Assembly (NCBI RefSeq): GCF_020523985.1 | Contig: NZ_JAIVKM010000002.1 | Coordinates: forward strand, 62,001-126,000 | Source: Mangrovibacter yixingensis | GTDB taxonomy: Bacteria; Pseudomonadota; Gammaproteobacteria; Enterobacterales; Enterobacteriaceae | Length of the DNA: 64,000 nucleotides | Direction: 5' to 3' | Shown here: piece by piece, positions 45,024-57,058 of the stretch | Position numbering within the stretch: position 1 is the first letter of the stretch | Layout: each line of letters opens with the position of its first letter | Notes under the pieces: model-generated | Told to the model about the DNA's origin: nothing | The model's database searches: none | What the model saw: the letters and a program-made list of their open reading frames with translations, nothing else | Position numbers and translations under genes: made by a program

Positions 45024-45422
45024 TTAAATCAGGAAATCGTCTAATGATTTACCTTTCGCCATTGCCTCTGCAATAGGTTTTGGCGTACGCCCCTGGCCCG
45101 TCCAGGTTTTTACTTCGCCATTGGTATCAGTGAAACGATATTTGGCAGGGCGAGCAGCACGTTTGGTGCCCTTGGTTTTCCCACTGCTGGCTTGCATTAA
45201 TAATGAAGGGTCCAGACCATCTTCTTCCATCAGGCTAAGAATAAGATTAATTTTCTCTTCTCTTTCTGCCATGATTTCGTTCTGAGCATGTTGTTCTTCA
45301 CGCTTTTCTTCAGTGACGATCCTGACTTTTTCCAGAATATCTTCAAGCACGTCAATGGAGAAATCGCGAGCCATGGCACGCAATGTGCGAATGTTATTTA
45401 ATTTTTGCAACTCAACAGACAT
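45024..45422 (-). CDS. stpA: H-NS-family nucleoid protein StpA
   Basis: 132 residues. The N-terminal oligomerisation domain is helical and charged, beginning LNNIRTLRAMARDFSIDVLEDILEKV. The C-terminal DNA-binding domain is RPAKYRFTDTNGEVKTWTGQGRTPKPIAEAMAKGKSLDDFLI, with the TGQGRTP (Q/RGR) minor-groove motif. The position upstream of alaE/ygaC matches E. coli stpA rather than hns. It silences AT-rich foreign DNA and acts as an RNA chaperone. The adjacent 42 kb has much accessory DNA that it could silence. Confidence 0.92.
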   Translation of the reverse strand: MSVELQKLNNIRTLRAMARDFSIDVLEDILEKVRIVTEEKREEQHAQNEIMAEREEKINLILSLMEEDGLDPSLLMQASSGKTKGTKRAARPAKYRFTDTNGEVKTWTGQGRTPKPIAEAMAKGKSLDDFLI

Positions 45423-46189
45423 TATAATTAGCCACCTTTCATTTAAATAAATAGAACTGTTATTTTAAACATTAAAATGAATACATTTCAAGACCACATA
45501 AAAATAGCAGCCACTCCATAGAGCCTAATTATAAAACACAGCGATGGTAAACCACCAATAAACAGAAGGTTTAATTCAGTTTTTTAAGAAAAATACATAT
45601 ACCCACATCAGATTAGCTGCACAGTAAAATAGACACTTTGATATTCAACCAGCATTTCAGTTACCACGCTGAAGGGCCATGAGAACGGGCTCATCACTGT
45701 TGCATCTTCTTCTCTGGTTACCACTCGATACCCTTTACCTTAGCAATAGCACCATCAGTAACAGAGTTGCATAAAAAGTCATTTTAAAGAATAAAAAATC
45801 AAAACAAAAATCAGAATAAAAAACTAAAAAAATGCATAAAAAAAGAAACAAACGCCCAAAGCTCAAAAAACACTCACACTTAAAGCATTTCTCGCTGACC
45901 GCGATAAAAACCCGGTACAGTTAACATTACACTGATAACCAAAAAAATACATAACTTATTGATATTAAATACAAATATCATAAGACATGGAGTTTAATGA
46001 TATTACAAGGGCAAAAACCAGATCCGTAACGAATTTTATTGACAAACTTCACGTAAATAAAAATTTTACGCTAATTGCCGTTTTCTTATCAGTCATATAA
46101 TCTATCAAAATTGAACTAACCCAATCACATAAACCATAAACAAACTTATTACTGGTACTTATCACCATTTTTAACAAGGAGCCCGGAAC
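45423..46189. promoter_or_regulatory. AT-rich stpA-alaE intergenic region
   Basis: 767 bases, among the most AT-rich in the window, with no gene. A candidate alaE promoter is TATAAT at 46096-46101 with a weak TTGCCG 15 bases upstream (46075-46080). A TTGACA at 46039-46044 has no good -10 partner. Its composition suits binding by StpA and H-NS. Confidence 0.35.
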
Positions 46190-46648
46190 ATGTTCTCGCC
46201 ACAGTCACGCCTGCGTCATGCGGTTGCAGACACCTTTGCAATGGTGGTGTATTGCTCTGTTGTTGGCATGATGATTGAAATTTTTATCTCAGGAATGGAT
46301 TTTCGCCAGTCTCTTTCATCGCGCCTGGTTGCAATCCCTGTGAACATGGTTATTGCCTGGCCTTATGGGCTCTATCGCGACAAGATAATGAGTTACGCAC
46401 GTAAAGTGGGTGGTGGCAAAAAAGTGAAGAACCTGGCAGATATGTTTGCCTATGTCACATTCCAGTCACCGGTTTATGCTGCCATTCTGTTTACTGTAGG
46501 CGCTGACTGGCACCAGATTGTCGCGGCGGTAAGTTCAAATATGGTTGTATCAATGATGATGGGTGCTGCTTATGGTTACTTCCTGGATTTTTGCCGTCGC
46601 CTGTTCCGCGTTGTTGATACCCAACAACCGATTCATGCTGAAATTTAA
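46190..46648 (+). CDS. alaE: L-alanine exporter AlaE
   Basis: 152 residues; E. coli AlaE is 149 and shares most of the sequence ([103 protein letters not shown]). Four membrane segments are predicted. It exports alanine driven by proton motive force. The place after stpA matches E. coli. AAGGAGC precedes the start. Confidence 0.94.
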   Translation: MFSPQSRLRHAVADTFAMVVYCSVVGMMIEIFISGMDFRQSLSSRLVAIPVNMVIAWPYGLYRDKIMSYARKVGGGKKVKNLADMFAYVTFQSPVYAAILFTVGADWHQIVAAVSSNMVVSMMMGAAYGYFLDFCRRLFRVVDTQQPIHAEI

Positions 46649-46863
46649 GTGTATTATACGGCAGACCAGAAGAAGTGTTTCGCAACAAATAGCCAACGAA
46701 ACGCGCCAGCAAGATTAAGTAGCAACAACCGGTATATCCTTTACTGCTCTTGGTATAAACCTGCTGGCGCAGTTATACCGCCTGTTGCTGATAATAGTTT
46801 AATGCCAGGGTGTATTACTGAATATAATACTTACCTGGCACCACCACTATCTAAGAAAAACTG

Positions 46864-47208
46864 TCATTCTGCCTGGCCAAACAAGCCAACTAAATAACGT
46901 TCCAAGGCAATACGTGAGCTGAACCCATGGGGAATGCCATAATGTGTTTGCTCATCACCACCTAACCACAGCGGAAAATGTTTATACAACCCGCTGGTTT
47001 TTATATCTGATGCAGGCTCTGCCAGTGTATGGCTTCGCTCTTTCATTGCCGGGTGAATAACCAGTGCAGTGCGACCCATCCTCGCTTCCCGGTTTACATA
47101 AACATAATTCTCTCCGCGGCGGTATCCGTATGCCCCCCGCTCCATACTGTCCATAATAAAACCTGCTTTCTCCAGAACGCGTGCCACCTCATCGGGTCGT
47201 AAATACAT
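46864..47208 (-). CDS. ygaC: DUF2002 protein YgaC
   Basis: 114 residues, near E. coli YgaC (114): [51 protein letters not shown] and [23 protein letters not shown]. The function is unknown; in E. coli the gene is reported to be in the Fur regulon. It converges on alaE and is divergent from ygaM, as in E. coli. Confidence 0.92.
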   Translation of the reverse strand: MYLRPDEVARVLEKAGFIMDSMERGAYGYRRGENYVYVNREARMGRTALVIHPAMKERSHTLAEPASDIKTSGLYKHFPLWLGGDEQTHYGIPHGFSSRIALERYLVGLFGQAE

Positions 47209-47371
47209 TGTGCTTCCTCATCCTCTCATTACAGCTTCGCAACCATACAGCATGGCTACAAGGAGATGCTTTCAGAATAGTCCAGAAACAGCCATTTACC
47301 GCAGTTTCTGCCAGAAAAACGTCATTCTGGCGTCTACACTGTTATCTGAATCACTTAAAAAAGGAGGTCCT

Positions 47372-47698
47372 GTGTTCAGAAAAAACAAACAGACACTTCA
47401 AGATATACCTGAAGACCAGGCAATGCAGGATGAGATAACGAATATTGCCAGTACGCTGGAAAAAGTGCTGGACGCCTGGGACAGCGATGCAAAAGACGAG
47501 CGCGACAATATCAAGCACCACGCCACACGCTTACTGAGCGAAACCCGGGCTCGCCTGAATGGGCATAACCGCCTGCAACAAGCCACTCTGGATGCTGCAC
47601 ATCATACGGATGAATGGGTGCGCAACAGGCCCTGGCACAGTATTGGCCTGGGGGCAGCGGCTGGCATGATTGTCGGTGCCCTGCTAACCCGTAAATAA
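47372..47698 (+). CDS. ygaM: DUF883 membrane-anchored protein YgaM
   Basis: 108 residues from a GTG at 47372, chosen because AGGAGG lies 5-10 bases upstream and because the length agrees with E. coli YgaM (109); a longer ATG frame to 47210 overlaps ygaC. It has a long helical charged part (STLEKVLDAWDSDAKDERDNIKHHATRLLSETRARLNGHNRLQQA). A C-terminal membrane anchor follows (WHSIGLGAAAGMIVGALLTRK). The ElaB/YqjD-like family binds ribosomes at the inner membrane in stationary phase; that role is inferred from relatives. Confidence 0.9.
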   Translation: MFRKNKQTLQDIPEDQAMQDEITNIASTLEKVLDAWDSDAKDERDNIKHHATRLLSETRARLNGHNRLQQATLDAAHHTDEWVRNRPWHSIGLGAAAGMIVGALLTRK

Positions 47699-47796
47699 CC
47701 CCCCCTCCCCTTCAAACCCGGCACACAGCTGGGTTTGATTCCCCATACACCATAAGTATTCCCTCCCCCTCAAAGCATTTTTATTACGCGCCCTAA

Positions 47797-47843
47797 ACAC
47801 CATATATTGTATGGTTGATAAAAATTAAAACTACATCTAGTAT
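47797..47843 (+). promoter_or_regulatory. Paired NrdR-like boxes upstream of nrdHIEF
   Basis: Box 1, ACACCATATATTGTAT (47797-47812), and box 2, AAACTACATCTAGTAT (47828-47843), match the ACACTATATATTGTGT-type NrdR consensus. Box 2 is weaker (about 12 of 16). Their starts are 31 bases apart, three helical turns, the spacing typical of NrdR pairs. NrdR-ATP/dATP would repress the operon. No NrdR gene is in the window. Confidence 0.75.
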
Positions 47844-47915
47844 CAAAAACACAAGAGCTCACCCAACGCTGTGCGTCAGGGTGTTTTTTTAACTTAAAAG
47901 ATGAGAATACGAATC

Positions 47916-48158
47916 ATGAGCATTAGCATTTACACCAAGAAGAATTGTGTACAGTGCCATGCTACAAAACGCATGCTGGCGCAACGCGCAATCCCCTTTA
48001 CCTTGATTGATACAGACACACACCCAGAATGTGTGGAGTGGTTAAAAGGCCAGGGTTTTCTTCAATTGCCGGTCGTTATTACCGATAACTTACGCTGGAG
48101 TGGTTTTCGCCCGGATATGATTAACCGCCTGCATACACACTCCGAGGCAGGCGCATGA
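47916..48158 (+). CDS. nrdH: NrdH glutaredoxin-like redoxin
   Basis: 80 residues from the ATG at 47916; an in-frame ATG at 47901 also exists, and the E. coli protein begins at the equivalent IYT strand. The active site CVQCHATKR (C-x2-C) and the [27 protein letters not shown] segment match E. coli NrdH, which receives electrons from thioredoxin reductase and reduces the NrdE/NrdF ribonucleotide reductase. It is first in the operon and overlaps nrdI by 4 bases. Confidence 0.94.
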   Translation: MSISIYTKKNCVQCHATKRMLAQRAIPFTLIDTDTHPECVEWLKGQGFLQLPVVITDNLRWSGFRPDMINRLHTHSEAGA

Positions 48159-48556
48159 GCAACCTGGTGTATTACTCCAGTTCATCGGGTAATACCCACC
48201 GGTTTGTTGAACGGCTGGCAATACCCGCACTGCGAATCACCGCGCCACCGCACCCAATACTTCATGTCAACACACCTTTTATTTTAATTGTGCCGACCTA
48301 TGGCGGTGGTGGCATTCAGGGTGCGGTGCCTGCACCGGTTATTCGGTTTTTAAACCAGGCGGAAAACCGCCGCCTGCTAAAAGGCGTGATTTCTTCCGGC
48401 AACCGAAGTTTCGGTGCGGGCTTTTGTCTTGCTGGCAAGGTAATCGCTGAAAAATGCCAGGTGCCCTGGTTGTACCGTTTCGAATTACTGGGAACACCTG
48501 AAGACGTCGAAAACGTGAGAAAGGGAGTAAAACAATTTTGGCTACAGCAACCCTAA
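48155..48556 (+). CDS. nrdI: NrdI flavodoxin-like cofactor-assembly protein
   Basis: 133 residues (E. coli 136). [16 protein letters not shown] binds the FMN phosphate, and [15 protein letters not shown] and [14 protein letters not shown] are the flavin loops. [26 protein letters not shown] ends it. NrdI-FMN helps build the Mn(III)-tyrosyl radical cofactor of NrdF by supplying an oxidant. It lies between nrdH and nrdE, overlapping both. Confidence 0.94.
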   Translation: MSNLVYYSSSSGNTHRFVERLAIPALRITAPPHPILHVNTPFILIVPTYGGGGIQGAVPAPVIRFLNQAENRRLLKGVISSGNRSFGAGFCLAGKVIAEKCQVPWLYRFELLGTPEDVENVRKGVKQFWLQQP

Positions 48557-50676
48557 CAGCAACCCGCGAACAGGATTACCACGCGCTTAATGCCATGCTG
48601 AATATGTATAACAGCGTGGGGCAACTACAGCTGGATAAAGACAAGGCAGCCGTGAAAGCTTATTTACACCAGCACATTGCGCCCGCCACACGCACTTTTT
48701 CAACCCACGCAAATCGCCTGAAAACACTGGTGGATGAAGGTTATTACGATAGCACTATGCTGGCGCAGTACACCCCTGAGGAACTGGATACACTCTTTCT
48801 TGCCGCTGACGAATGCGGCCACCAATTTGCAACATTTTTAGGCGCGTGGAAGTTTTATAACAGCTATGCCTTGAAAAGCTTCGATGGCTCACAGTACCTG
48901 GAGGATTTTCCTCAACGTGCCTGTATGGTTGCCCTGACGCTCGCCAGGGGAGATGCCGGTTTCGCTGCACTTTTGCTCAGCGAAATACTTAGCGGACGCT
49001 TTCAACCTGCCACCCCCACCTTCCTGAATGCTGGCAAGCAACAGCGTGGCGAACTGGTTTCCTGCTTTCTGTTACGTATTGAAGACAACATGGAATCCAT
49101 TGGCCGGGCGGTAACGCATGCGTTGCAGTTATCCAAACGGGGTGGCGGTGTAGCCTTTGTGTTGTCTGCGCTACGCGAAGCGGGCGCACCAATAAAGAGA
49201 ATCGAGAACCAGTCTTCCGGTGTCATACCAGTAATGAAAATGCTGGAAGATGCGTTCAGCTATGCCAACCAACTTGGTGCCCGCCAGGGCGCGGGAGCGG
49301 TCTGGTTACATGCGCATCACCCCGACATTCTACGTTTTCTGGATACTAAAAGAGAAAATGCCGATGAAAAGCTACGCATTAAAACGTTATCACTGGGTGT
49401 GGTTATCCCGGATATCACATTCCGGTTAGCCAAAGAAGATGCGCAAATGGCACTGTTTTCACCCTATGACGTTGAACGGGTGACCGGAAAGGCATTCTGC
49501 GATATCAGTATCAGCCAGCACTATGATTCACTGGTAGCTGATACGCGTATCCGTAAGCGCTGGGTTCGCGCCAGGGATTTCTTTCGTATTCTGGCGGAAG
49601 TTCAGTTTGAGTCGGGTTACCCCTATATCATGTTTGAAGATACGGTAAACCGCGCCAACCCGATTGCAGGTTATATCAACATGAGTAACCTGTGCTCTGA
49701 AATTCTGCAAGTCAATCAACCCTCTGTGCTGGCAGAGAACCTCGATTATCTGCACACCGGTAAAGATATCTCCTGCAATCTTGGCTCACTCAATATAGCC
49801 CATACCATGGACTCCCACGATTTTGCTCAAACTGTTGAAACAGCCGTCCGTGCATTGAGCGCAGTGTCAGATTTAAGTGCTATTGAGTGTGTGCCTTCGG
49901 TAATGGCAGGAAATGCGTCGGCTCACGCTATTGGGTTAGGGCAAATGAACCTGCATGGTTTTCTGGCTCGTGAGGGGATTGCCTATGGTTCACCGGAAGC
50001 TATTGATTTCACGAATATCTATTTTTATACCATTGCATGGTATGCGTTAAGGGCTTCCAACCGTCTTGCTCGCGAGCGGGGGCAGCGTTTCGCTGGGTTT
50101 GAACAGTCTCAGTACGCAAGCGGTGAGTATTTCCAACGTTACACCAATAAATTGTGGCAACCCGAAACCGCCAGGGTACAGCAACTGTTTGACCGTTCGG
50201 CTATTCGTATACCTGACCAGGCGATGTGGAGCCAGTTGCGTGACGACATCATGCGCGATGGGTTATATAACCAGAATTTGCAGGCCGTCCCTCCCACGGG
50301 TTCGATTTCTTATATCAACCATGCCACGTCCAGTATTCATCCGGTCATTGCGCCTATTGAAATCCGTAAGGAAGGTAAAACCGGACGGGTGTATTACCCA
50401 GCACCGTTTATTAATGAACGCAATATGCATCTTTACCAGGATGCCTGGCAAATTGGGCCGGAAAAAATAATTGATACCTACGCTGCAGCCACTCAACACG
50501 TCGATCAAGGGTTATCACTGACACTCTTTTTCCCGGATACCGCAACCACTCGCGATATCAACAAAGCACAAATTTATGCCTGGCAAAAAGGTATCAAAAC
50601 GCTTTATTACATTCGCCTGCGCCAACAAGCGTTAGCCGGTACAGCCGTTGACGGCTGTGTATCCTGCACGCTGTAA
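48538..50676 (+). CDS. nrdE: Class Ib ribonucleotide reductase large subunit
   Basis: 712 residues (E. coli 714). The start is TTG at 48538, with AAGGGAG about 10 bases upstream, overlapping the nrdI end by 19 bases. Class Ib marks are the absence of an N-terminal ATP cone, [33 protein letters not shown] (substrate site), NLCSEILQ (the active-site Cys), [18 protein letters not shown] and the C-terminal CVSC redox pair. It reduces NDPs with NrdF. It is next to nrdF (19 bases). Confidence 0.95.
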   Translation: MATATLTATREQDYHALNAMLNMYNSVGQLQLDKDKAAVKAYLHQHIAPATRTFSTHANRLKTLVDEGYYDSTMLAQYTPEELDTLFLAADECGHQFATFLGAWKFYNSYALKSFDGSQYLEDFPQRACMVALTLARGDAGFAALLLSEILSGRFQPATPTFLNAGKQQRGELVSCFLLRIEDNMESIGRAVTHALQLSKRGGGVAFVLSALREAGAPIKRIENQSSGVIPVMKMLEDAFSYANQLGARQGAGAVWLHAHHPDILRFLDTKRENADEKLRIKTLSLGVVIPDITFRLAKEDAQMALFSPYDVERVTGKAFCDISISQHYDSLVADTRIRKRWVRARDFFRILAEVQFESGYPYIMFEDTVNRANPIAGYINMSNLCSEILQVNQPSVLAENLDYLHTGKDISCNLGSLNIAHTMDSHDFAQTVETAVRALSAVSDLSAIECVPSVMAGNASAHAIGLGQMNLHGFLAREGIAYGSPEAIDFTNIYFYTIAWYALRASNRLARERGQRFAGFEQSQYASGEYFQRYTNKLWQPETARVQQLFDRSAIRIPDQAMWSQLRDDIMRDGLYNQNLQAVPPTGSISYINHATSSIHPVIAPIEIRKEGKTGRVYYPAPFINERNMHLYQDAWQIGPEKIIDTYAAATQHVDQGLSLTLFFPDTATTRDINKAQIYAWQKGIKTLYYIRLRQQALAGTAVDGCVSCTL

Positions 50677-51648
<972 letters not shown>

Positions 51649-51660
51649 TTGCCCCCCTGC

Positions 51661-51682
51661 GGGGAAAGGGTTTACTTTCCCC
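51661..51682 (+). terminator. Hairpin downstream of nrdF
   Basis: GGGGAAAG and CTTTCCCC arms with a six-base loop, 13 bases after the nrdF stop. No T run follows, so it may stabilise the message more than terminate it. Confidence 0.5.
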
Positions 51683-52064
51683 GGTTACAGCCGCCACCAG
51701 CAGGCTCTCTACCCAAACGTATATGGCATTACCTGTTCACGTTCACGGCTGGCATGGCGGCACACTTTTCGTTGAGCGTGTTAACCGCCTGTGGGGAAAA
51801 TTATTATACATACTGGCTAACAGTTATTTACCATTACAACTGTATTACACAGCGGAATAAGTCATTGATACAGCCATCTCATTTTCCGTACTGAATCATA
51901 CAGTTCTCCAGCAATATCTGCTTAAAACCTGAACATTGTATATACTGACTTCATATATTTTACAGAAAATTGTCCCTTGCATCCCAGCTCTCTCAGCCCT
52001 TATATCATGGGGTTTGTGGAAAAATATTCAGTTATAGATCACACTTCCATATGAGAGTTAAGGG

Positions 52065-52092
52065 TTGTCTCAAATTCTGAGTATGTTAGGGT
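52065..52092 (+). promoter_or_regulatory. Osmotically controlled proU (P2-type) promoter
   Basis: TTGTCT (52065-52070) and TAGGGT (52087-52092) are 16 bases apart, about 70 bases before proV. The E. coli proU P2 promoter is of this form as I recall it. In E. coli the region is silenced by H-NS and opened by high salt. The remaining upstream DNA (51683-52064) has no gene. Confidence 0.55.
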
Positions 52093-52159
52093 ATAGGCAA
52101 CTAATATTTCCACCAGGACACTTATAGCTTTTAAACAATAACAGGAAAACCATTATTGC

Positions 52160-53362
52160 ATGGCAATTAAATTAGAAGTTAAGAACCTTTATAAAATATT
52201 TGGTGAGCATCCCAATAGAGCTTTCAAATATATAGAGCGCGGTTTATCAAAAGAAGAAATTCTTGCCAAAACCGGTCTCTCCCTGGGCGTTAAAGATGCC
52301 AGTCTGGCCATTGAAGAAGGCGAAATATTTGTTGTTATGGGCTTATCCGGTTCGGGTAAATCCACATTAGTCCGCCTTCTCAATCGTCTGATTGAACCCA
52401 CTCGTGGTCAGGTATTGATCGATGGCACTGACATTGCCCAGGTTTCAGACGCAGAATTGCGTGAGGTGCGCAGAAAGAAGATTGCAATGGTCTTTCAGTC
52501 CTTCGCGTTGATGCCGCACATGAACGTACTGGAAAATACCGCTTTTGGTATGGAGCTGTCGGGCACACCAGTTGCTGAGCGCGAAGAAAAAGCGCTTGAT
52601 GCACTTCGCCAGGTTGGGCTTGAAAACTACGCGCACAGCTACCCGGATGAATTATCCGGTGGTATGCGTCAGCGCGTTGGTCTGGCCCGTGCACTGGCAA
52701 TTAACCCAGATATTCTGTTGATGGATGAAGCGTTCTCTGCGCTCGACCCATTGATTCGTACCGAAATGCAGGATGAGCTGGTTAAGCTTCAGGCCAAACA
52801 TCAACGTACAGTTGTGTTTATCTCCCATGACCTCGATGAAGCGATGCGCATAGGCGACCGTATTGCCATTATGCAAAACGGCGAAGTCGTGCAGGTAGGT
52901 ACACCTGATGAGATCCTGAATAACCCGGCAAATGATTATGTGCGCACCTTCTTCCGTGGTGTGGACATCAGCCATGTGTTCAGTGCCAAAGATATTGCAC
53001 GCCGTTCACCCGTTGGGCTAATTCGTAAAACGCCCGGTTTTGGGCCACGTTCGGCAATTAAACTGTTACAGGATGAAGACCGTGAATATGGCTACGTGAT
53101 TGAGCGTGGGCAAAAATTTGTCGGTATCGTCTCGATTGACTCTCTGAAAAAAGCGCTGTCTGAAGGCCAGGGGCTGGATGCCGCCTTACTGGAATCACCC
53201 ACATCTGTTTCAGGAGAAACGCCGCTTAATGAGCTGCTCTCCACCGTGGGCCTTGCACCTTGTGCGATTCCTGTTATCGACGACAACCAACACTATCTCG
53301 GCATTATCTCTAAAGGGACACTGCTGAAAGCCTTAGACCGGGAGGGAGCAACGAATGAGTAA
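52160..53362 (+). CDS. proV: Glycine betaine/proline ABC transporter ATPase
   Basis: 400 residues, as in E. coli. Walker A is [10 protein letters not shown]-loop [10 protein letters not shown], signature [15 protein letters not shown], Walker [16 protein letters not shown] and switch His in FISHDL. Two CBS domains form the C-terminal part, which in relatives senses ionic strength. It overlaps proW by 8 bases. Confidence 0.96.
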   Translation: MAIKLEVKNLYKIFGEHPNRAFKYIERGLSKEEILAKTGLSLGVKDASLAIEEGEIFVVMGLSGSGKSTLVRLLNRLIEPTRGQVLIDGTDIAQVSDAELREVRRKKIAMVFQSFALMPHMNVLENTAFGMELSGTPVAEREEKALDALRQVGLENYAHSYPDELSGGMRQRVGLARALAINPDILLMDEAFSALDPLIRTEMQDELVKLQAKHQRTVVFISHDLDEAMRIGDRIAIMQNGEVVQVGTPDEILNNPANDYVRTFFRGVDISHVFSAKDIARRSPVGLIRKTPGFGPRSAIKLLQDEDREYGYVIERGQKFVGIVSIDSLKKALSEGQGLDAALLESPTSVSGETPLNELLSTVGLAPCAIPVIDDNQHYLGIISKGTLLKALDREGATNE

Positions 53363-54434
53363 CGCAGCAAATCCATGGGATGCCAGTGGCGCAACAACAG
53401 ATGCAGCAAGTAATGCAGCATCTTCAGCTGATGCCTGGGGTTCACCCGCTTCATCTGGTAGTTCCAGCGGCGCAGCCGATTGGTTAAACAGCGCACCGGC
53501 CCCCAAACCCGAACACTTTAACTTTATGGATCCGTTCCATAAGACGCTGATCCCGCTTGATAGCTGGGTCACTCATGCCATTGACTGGGTGGTATTTCAC
53601 TTCCGCCCGGTATTCCAGGGCATTCGTGTTCCTATTGATTACATTTTGAGTGCCTTCCAGCACTTGCTGACAGGTATGCCGGCACCAGTGGCAATCCTGA
53701 TTTTCGCCTTAATCGCCTGGCAGATGTCTAACCTGGGCATGGGGATCGCCACACTGGTCTCGCTGGTTGTCATCGGTGCCATCGGTGCCTGGTCACAGGC
53801 TATGGTCACACTTGCACTGGTGCTCACCGCATTATTGTTCTGTGTGGTGATAGGCCTGCCAATGGGGATATGGCTGGCGCGTAGCAAAAGTGCTGCGAAA
53901 ATTGTCCGGCCAATACTGGATGCCATGCAGACCACTCCGGCGTTTGTTTACCTGGTGCCTATCGTTATGTTGTTTGGTATCGGTAACGTCCCTGGTGTTG
54001 TCGTCACCATTATCTTTGCACTACCACCGATTGTGCGCCTGACTATTTTAGGGATTAACCAGGTACCGGCTGACTTGATTGAGGCTGCCCGTTCCTTTGG
54101 TTCCAGCCCACGTCAGATGCTGTTTAAAGTGCAGCTGCCGCTGGCTATGCCCACGATTATGGCGGGTGTGAACCAGACACTGATGTTGGCACTGTCGATG
54201 GTGGTCATTGCATCAATGATTGCTGTGGGTGGTCTGGGTCAAATGGTACTGCGCGGTATTGGCCGCCTGGACATGGGCCTGGCAACAGTTGGTGGCGTAG
54301 GTATTGTCATTCTCGCCATTATTCTTGACCGCTTAACTCAGTCTGTTGGCCGTGATGCACGCAGCCGGGGTAATCGCCGCTGGTACACCACTGGCCCGGT
54401 AGGCCTGCTGGCCCGCCCTTTCATCAAGAAGTAA
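53355..54434 (+). CDS. proW: Glycine betaine/proline ABC transporter permease
   Basis: 359 residues (E. coli 354). The first 90 residues are an unusual Ala/Ser/Gly-rich cytoplasmic or periplasmic tail, as in E. coli ProW. The membrane domain follows, with [35 protein letters not shown] containing the EAA loop that contacts ProV. About seven membrane segments are predicted. The gap to proX is 137 bases. Confidence 0.95.
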   Translation: MSNAANPWDASGATTDAASNAASSADAWGSPASSGSSSGAADWLNSAPAPKPEHFNFMDPFHKTLIPLDSWVTHAIDWVVFHFRPVFQGIRVPIDYILSAFQHLLTGMPAPVAILIFALIAWQMSNLGMGIATLVSLVVIGAIGAWSQAMVTLALVLTALLFCVVIGLPMGIWLARSKSAAKIVRPILDAMQTTPAFVYLVPIVMLFGIGNVPGVVVTIIFALPPIVRLTILGINQVPADLIEAARSFGSSPRQMLFKVQLPLAMPTIMAGVNQTLMLALSMVVIASMIAVGGLGQMVLRGIGRLDMGLATVGGVGIVILAIILDRLTQSVGRDARSRGNRRWYTTGPVGLLARPFIKK

Positions 54435-54571
54435 CGCTCAACAAGTCCAGGCAGTTCCGGCTGCCTGAGACTGCACCAGCACCTGGAGTCGCGACATCAT
54501 CCAGGCACAACACATCATCGAATAAACCACTTTATCGGTTTTCGGTCTCTCATGATAAAAAAGGAATAACG

Positions 54572-55567
54572 ATGCGACATTCTGTTCTTTTAGCCACAGC
54601 CTTTGCCACACTCGTTTCCACCAGCACCTTTGCGGCGGATCTACCGGGTAAAGGCATTACGGTCAAACCGGTTCAAAGCACTATCTCTGAAGAAAGCTTC
54701 CAGACACTATTAGTAAGCCGCGCGCTGGAGAAACTGGGCTACACCGTCGATAAACCCAGCGAGGTTGATTACAACGTGGGTTATACCTCTATTGCCAATG
54801 GCGATGCCACGTTTATGGCTGTTAACTGGAAACCCCTGCACGATGACATGTATAACGCAGCAGGTGGCGATAAAAAATTCTACCGCGAGGGCACTTATGT
54901 AACAGGCGCCGCTCAGGGTTACCTTATCGACAAAAAAACCGCTGAGAAATACCACATTACCAATATTGCGCAGTTGAAGGATCCGAAGCTTGCGAAACTG
55001 TTCGACAGTAATGGCGATGGTAAAGCAGACTTGACCGGTTGTACGCCAGGCTGGGGCTGCGAAGCGGTAATTAACCACCAGCTCAAAGCTTATGATTTAA
55101 GCAATACCGTGGTGCATAACCAGGGTAACTACGCCGCCATGATTGCGGACACCATTACCCGTTATAAAGAAGGCAAACCTATCCTTTACTACACCTGGAC
55201 GCCTTACTGGGTAAGTGATGTTCTGGTACCAGGCAAAGACGTGGTCTGGTTACAGGTTCCGTTCTCTTCGCTGCCAGGCGCACAGAAAGGTGTTGATACC
55301 AAACTTGCCAACGGTGCGAACTATGGCTTCCCGGTCAACAACATGTACATTGTTGCCAACAAGGCCTGGGCCGAGAAAAACCCGGCAGCGGCTAAACTGT
55401 TTGCTCTGATGAAACTGCCTATTGCAGATATCAATGCTGAGAATGCCATGATGCACGCAGGCCACGCTTCTGAAGCGGATATTAATGGCCATGTTGATGG
55501 CTGGATCAAAGCACACCAGTCTGAATTCGATGGCTGGATCAAAGCCTCACTGGCTGCAGCGAAGTAA
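54572..55567 (+). CDS. proX: Glycine betaine-binding periplasmic protein
   Basis: 331 residues with a signal peptide cleaved near STFAA-DLPG. Conserved parts include [42 protein letters not shown] with the ligand-cage Trp, [12 protein letters not shown] and the second Trp in [13 protein letters not shown]. Aromatic boxes bind the trimethylammonium of betaine. It is the last gene of the osmoprotectant operon. Confidence 0.96.
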   Translation: MRHSVLLATAFATLVSTSTFAADLPGKGITVKPVQSTISEESFQTLLVSRALEKLGYTVDKPSEVDYNVGYTSIANGDATFMAVNWKPLHDDMYNAAGGDKKFYREGTYVTGAAQGYLIDKKTAEKYHITNIAQLKDPKLAKLFDSNGDGKADLTGCTPGWGCEAVINHQLKAYDLSNTVVHNQGNYAAMIADTITRYKEGKPILYYTWTPYWVSDVLVPGKDVVWLQVPFSSLPGAQKGVDTKLANGANYGFPVNNMYIVANKAWAEKNPAAAKLFALMKLPIADINAENAMMHAGHASEADINGHVDGWIKAHQSEFDGWIKASLAAAK

Positions 55568-55580
55568 AACACCGCCACTC

Positions 55581-55610
55581 AGAACCTCCCTTCACGGGAG
55601 GTTCTTTTTT
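55581..55610 (+). terminator. proU operon terminator
   Basis: AACCTCCC and GGGAGGTT arms are followed by six Ts, starting 14 bases past proX. Confidence 0.88.
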
Positions 55611-55726
55611 CTCCCGCACCACAAACCGCACGTTCTGCTACCCGATAACCGGGGCAAATTGTTTTTCCTCCATCAATCTTCGTTATTATCTGTGATTCTC
55701 ACTGCAATTAACGAATTACACTGGCC

Positions 55727-56941
55727 ATGACTCAACAAAATAACGCCTCAGCCAACACCAGCCCTTTGACGCCCGCGCTTACACTCCTGATGGCGGTAGC
55801 CACTGGGTTAGCTGTTGCCAGTAATTATTATGCTCAGCCACTGCTGGAGACAATTGCCCGGGCGTTTTCGCTATCCGTCAATCAGGCCGGATTTATTGTG
55901 ACGACGGCGCAAATGGGTTATGCCGCCGGGTTGCTGTTGATTGTTCCATTAGGCGATATGTTTGAACGACGCAGATTGATTGTCAGTATGACGCTACTGG
56001 CTGCCTGCGGCATGATAATCACCGCCAGCAGCCATTCACTTAGCGTGATGTTGATTGGCACCGCGTTAACCGGGTTATTTTCTGTTGTGGCCCAAATACT
56101 GGTTCCTCTCGCGGCAACACTTGCTGCGCCAGAAAAACGCGGGCGAACAGTCGGCACCATCATGAGCGGGCTATTATTGGGAATTTTACTGGCTCGTACC
56201 GTTGCCGGAGCACTGGCGACCCTTGGTGGCTGGCGTACTGTATGGTGGCTGGCAAGTGGCCTGATGATTGCTATGGCATTGGCACTCTGGCGTATGCTGC
56301 CAACCGTAAAACAGGAAAATAGCCTGAATTACCCCCAATTACTGGCTTCGATTTTCTCGCTCTATTTTCACAGCCGAGTGTTACGTACCCGAGCGCTAAT
56401 TGGCGGATTGATCTTTGCTCAATTCAGTATGCTATGGACCTCAATGGCGTTCTTACTCTCGGCCCCACCCTTTTCATTTTCCGAAGGTGTTATTGGCTTA
56501 TTTGGGCTGGCTGGCGCGGCAGGAGCACTCGGTGCCCGCCCGGCAGGGGGCCTGGCGGATAAAGGCAAATCACACCTGACAACCACGGGGGCCTTAGTGT
56601 TACTGGTTGTAGCCTGGAGCGCCATTTTTATGGGGAAATTTTCGGTTATCCCTTTGATGGCAGGAATTGTGTTGCTCGACCTGACAGTCCAGGGTGTACA
56701 CATTACCAACCAGAGTGTAATTTACCGTTTATACCCGCAAGCGCGTAACCGGCTGACAGCCGGGTATATGACCACTTATTTTATTGGTGGTGCATTTGGC
56801 TCACTGGTTTCTGCGAGTGCTTACCAACACGCAGGTTGGCTGGGTGTTTGCCTGGCAGGTGCTGGCACTGGCTCTTTGAGTCTGGTTGTTTGGGCGTTGG
56901 GGTACCATCGCCAGGAGCCAGTCAGTGAGACATCACATTGA
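55727..56941 (+). CDS. ygaY: MFS transporter YgaY (intact)
   Basis: 404 residues, 12 membrane segments of the drug-efflux major facilitator type. It starts with VASNYYAQPLLETIARAFSLSVNQAGFIVTTAQMGYAAGLLLIVPLGDMFERRRLIV, including the loop 2-3 motif (G-D-x-x-E-R-R). The position after proX matches E. coli, where ygaY is a pseudogene in K-12. Here it is uninterrupted. The substrate is unknown. A near-perfect hairpin (56947-56984) follows. Confidence 0.85.
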   Translation: MTQQNNASANTSPLTPALTLLMAVATGLAVASNYYAQPLLETIARAFSLSVNQAGFIVTTAQMGYAAGLLLIVPLGDMFERRRLIVSMTLLAACGMIITASSHSLSVMLIGTALTGLFSVVAQILVPLAATLAAPEKRGRTVGTIMSGLLLGILLARTVAGALATLGGWRTVWWLASGLMIAMALALWRMLPTVKQENSLNYPQLLASIFSLYFHSRVLRTRALIGGLIFAQFSMLWTSMAFLLSAPPFSFSEGVIGLFGLAGAAGALGARPAGGLADKGKSHLTTTGALVLLVVAWSAIFMGKFSVIPLMAGIVLLDLTVQGVHITNQSVIYRLYPQARNRLTAGYMTTYFIGGAFGSLVSASAYQHAGWLGVCLAGAGTGSLSLVVWALGYHRQEPVSETSH

Positions 56942-56946
56942 TACAC

Positions 56947-56984
56947 TACCGGGATGTAAGTGAATACCCACTTACATCCCGGTA
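56947..56984. terminator. Long perfect hairpin after ygaY
   Basis: Sixteen-base perfectly paired arms (TACCGGGATGTAAGTG and complement) around a 6-base loop, 6 bases after the stop. It lacks a T run, so it may terminate weakly or protect the message end. Confidence 0.7.
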
Positions 56985-57058
56985 ACCTGTATATATCGCA
57001 CTACACATAACCACAATGAAATGCTCTGGCTGGTATTAAAATAATTGCAGATATAAAA

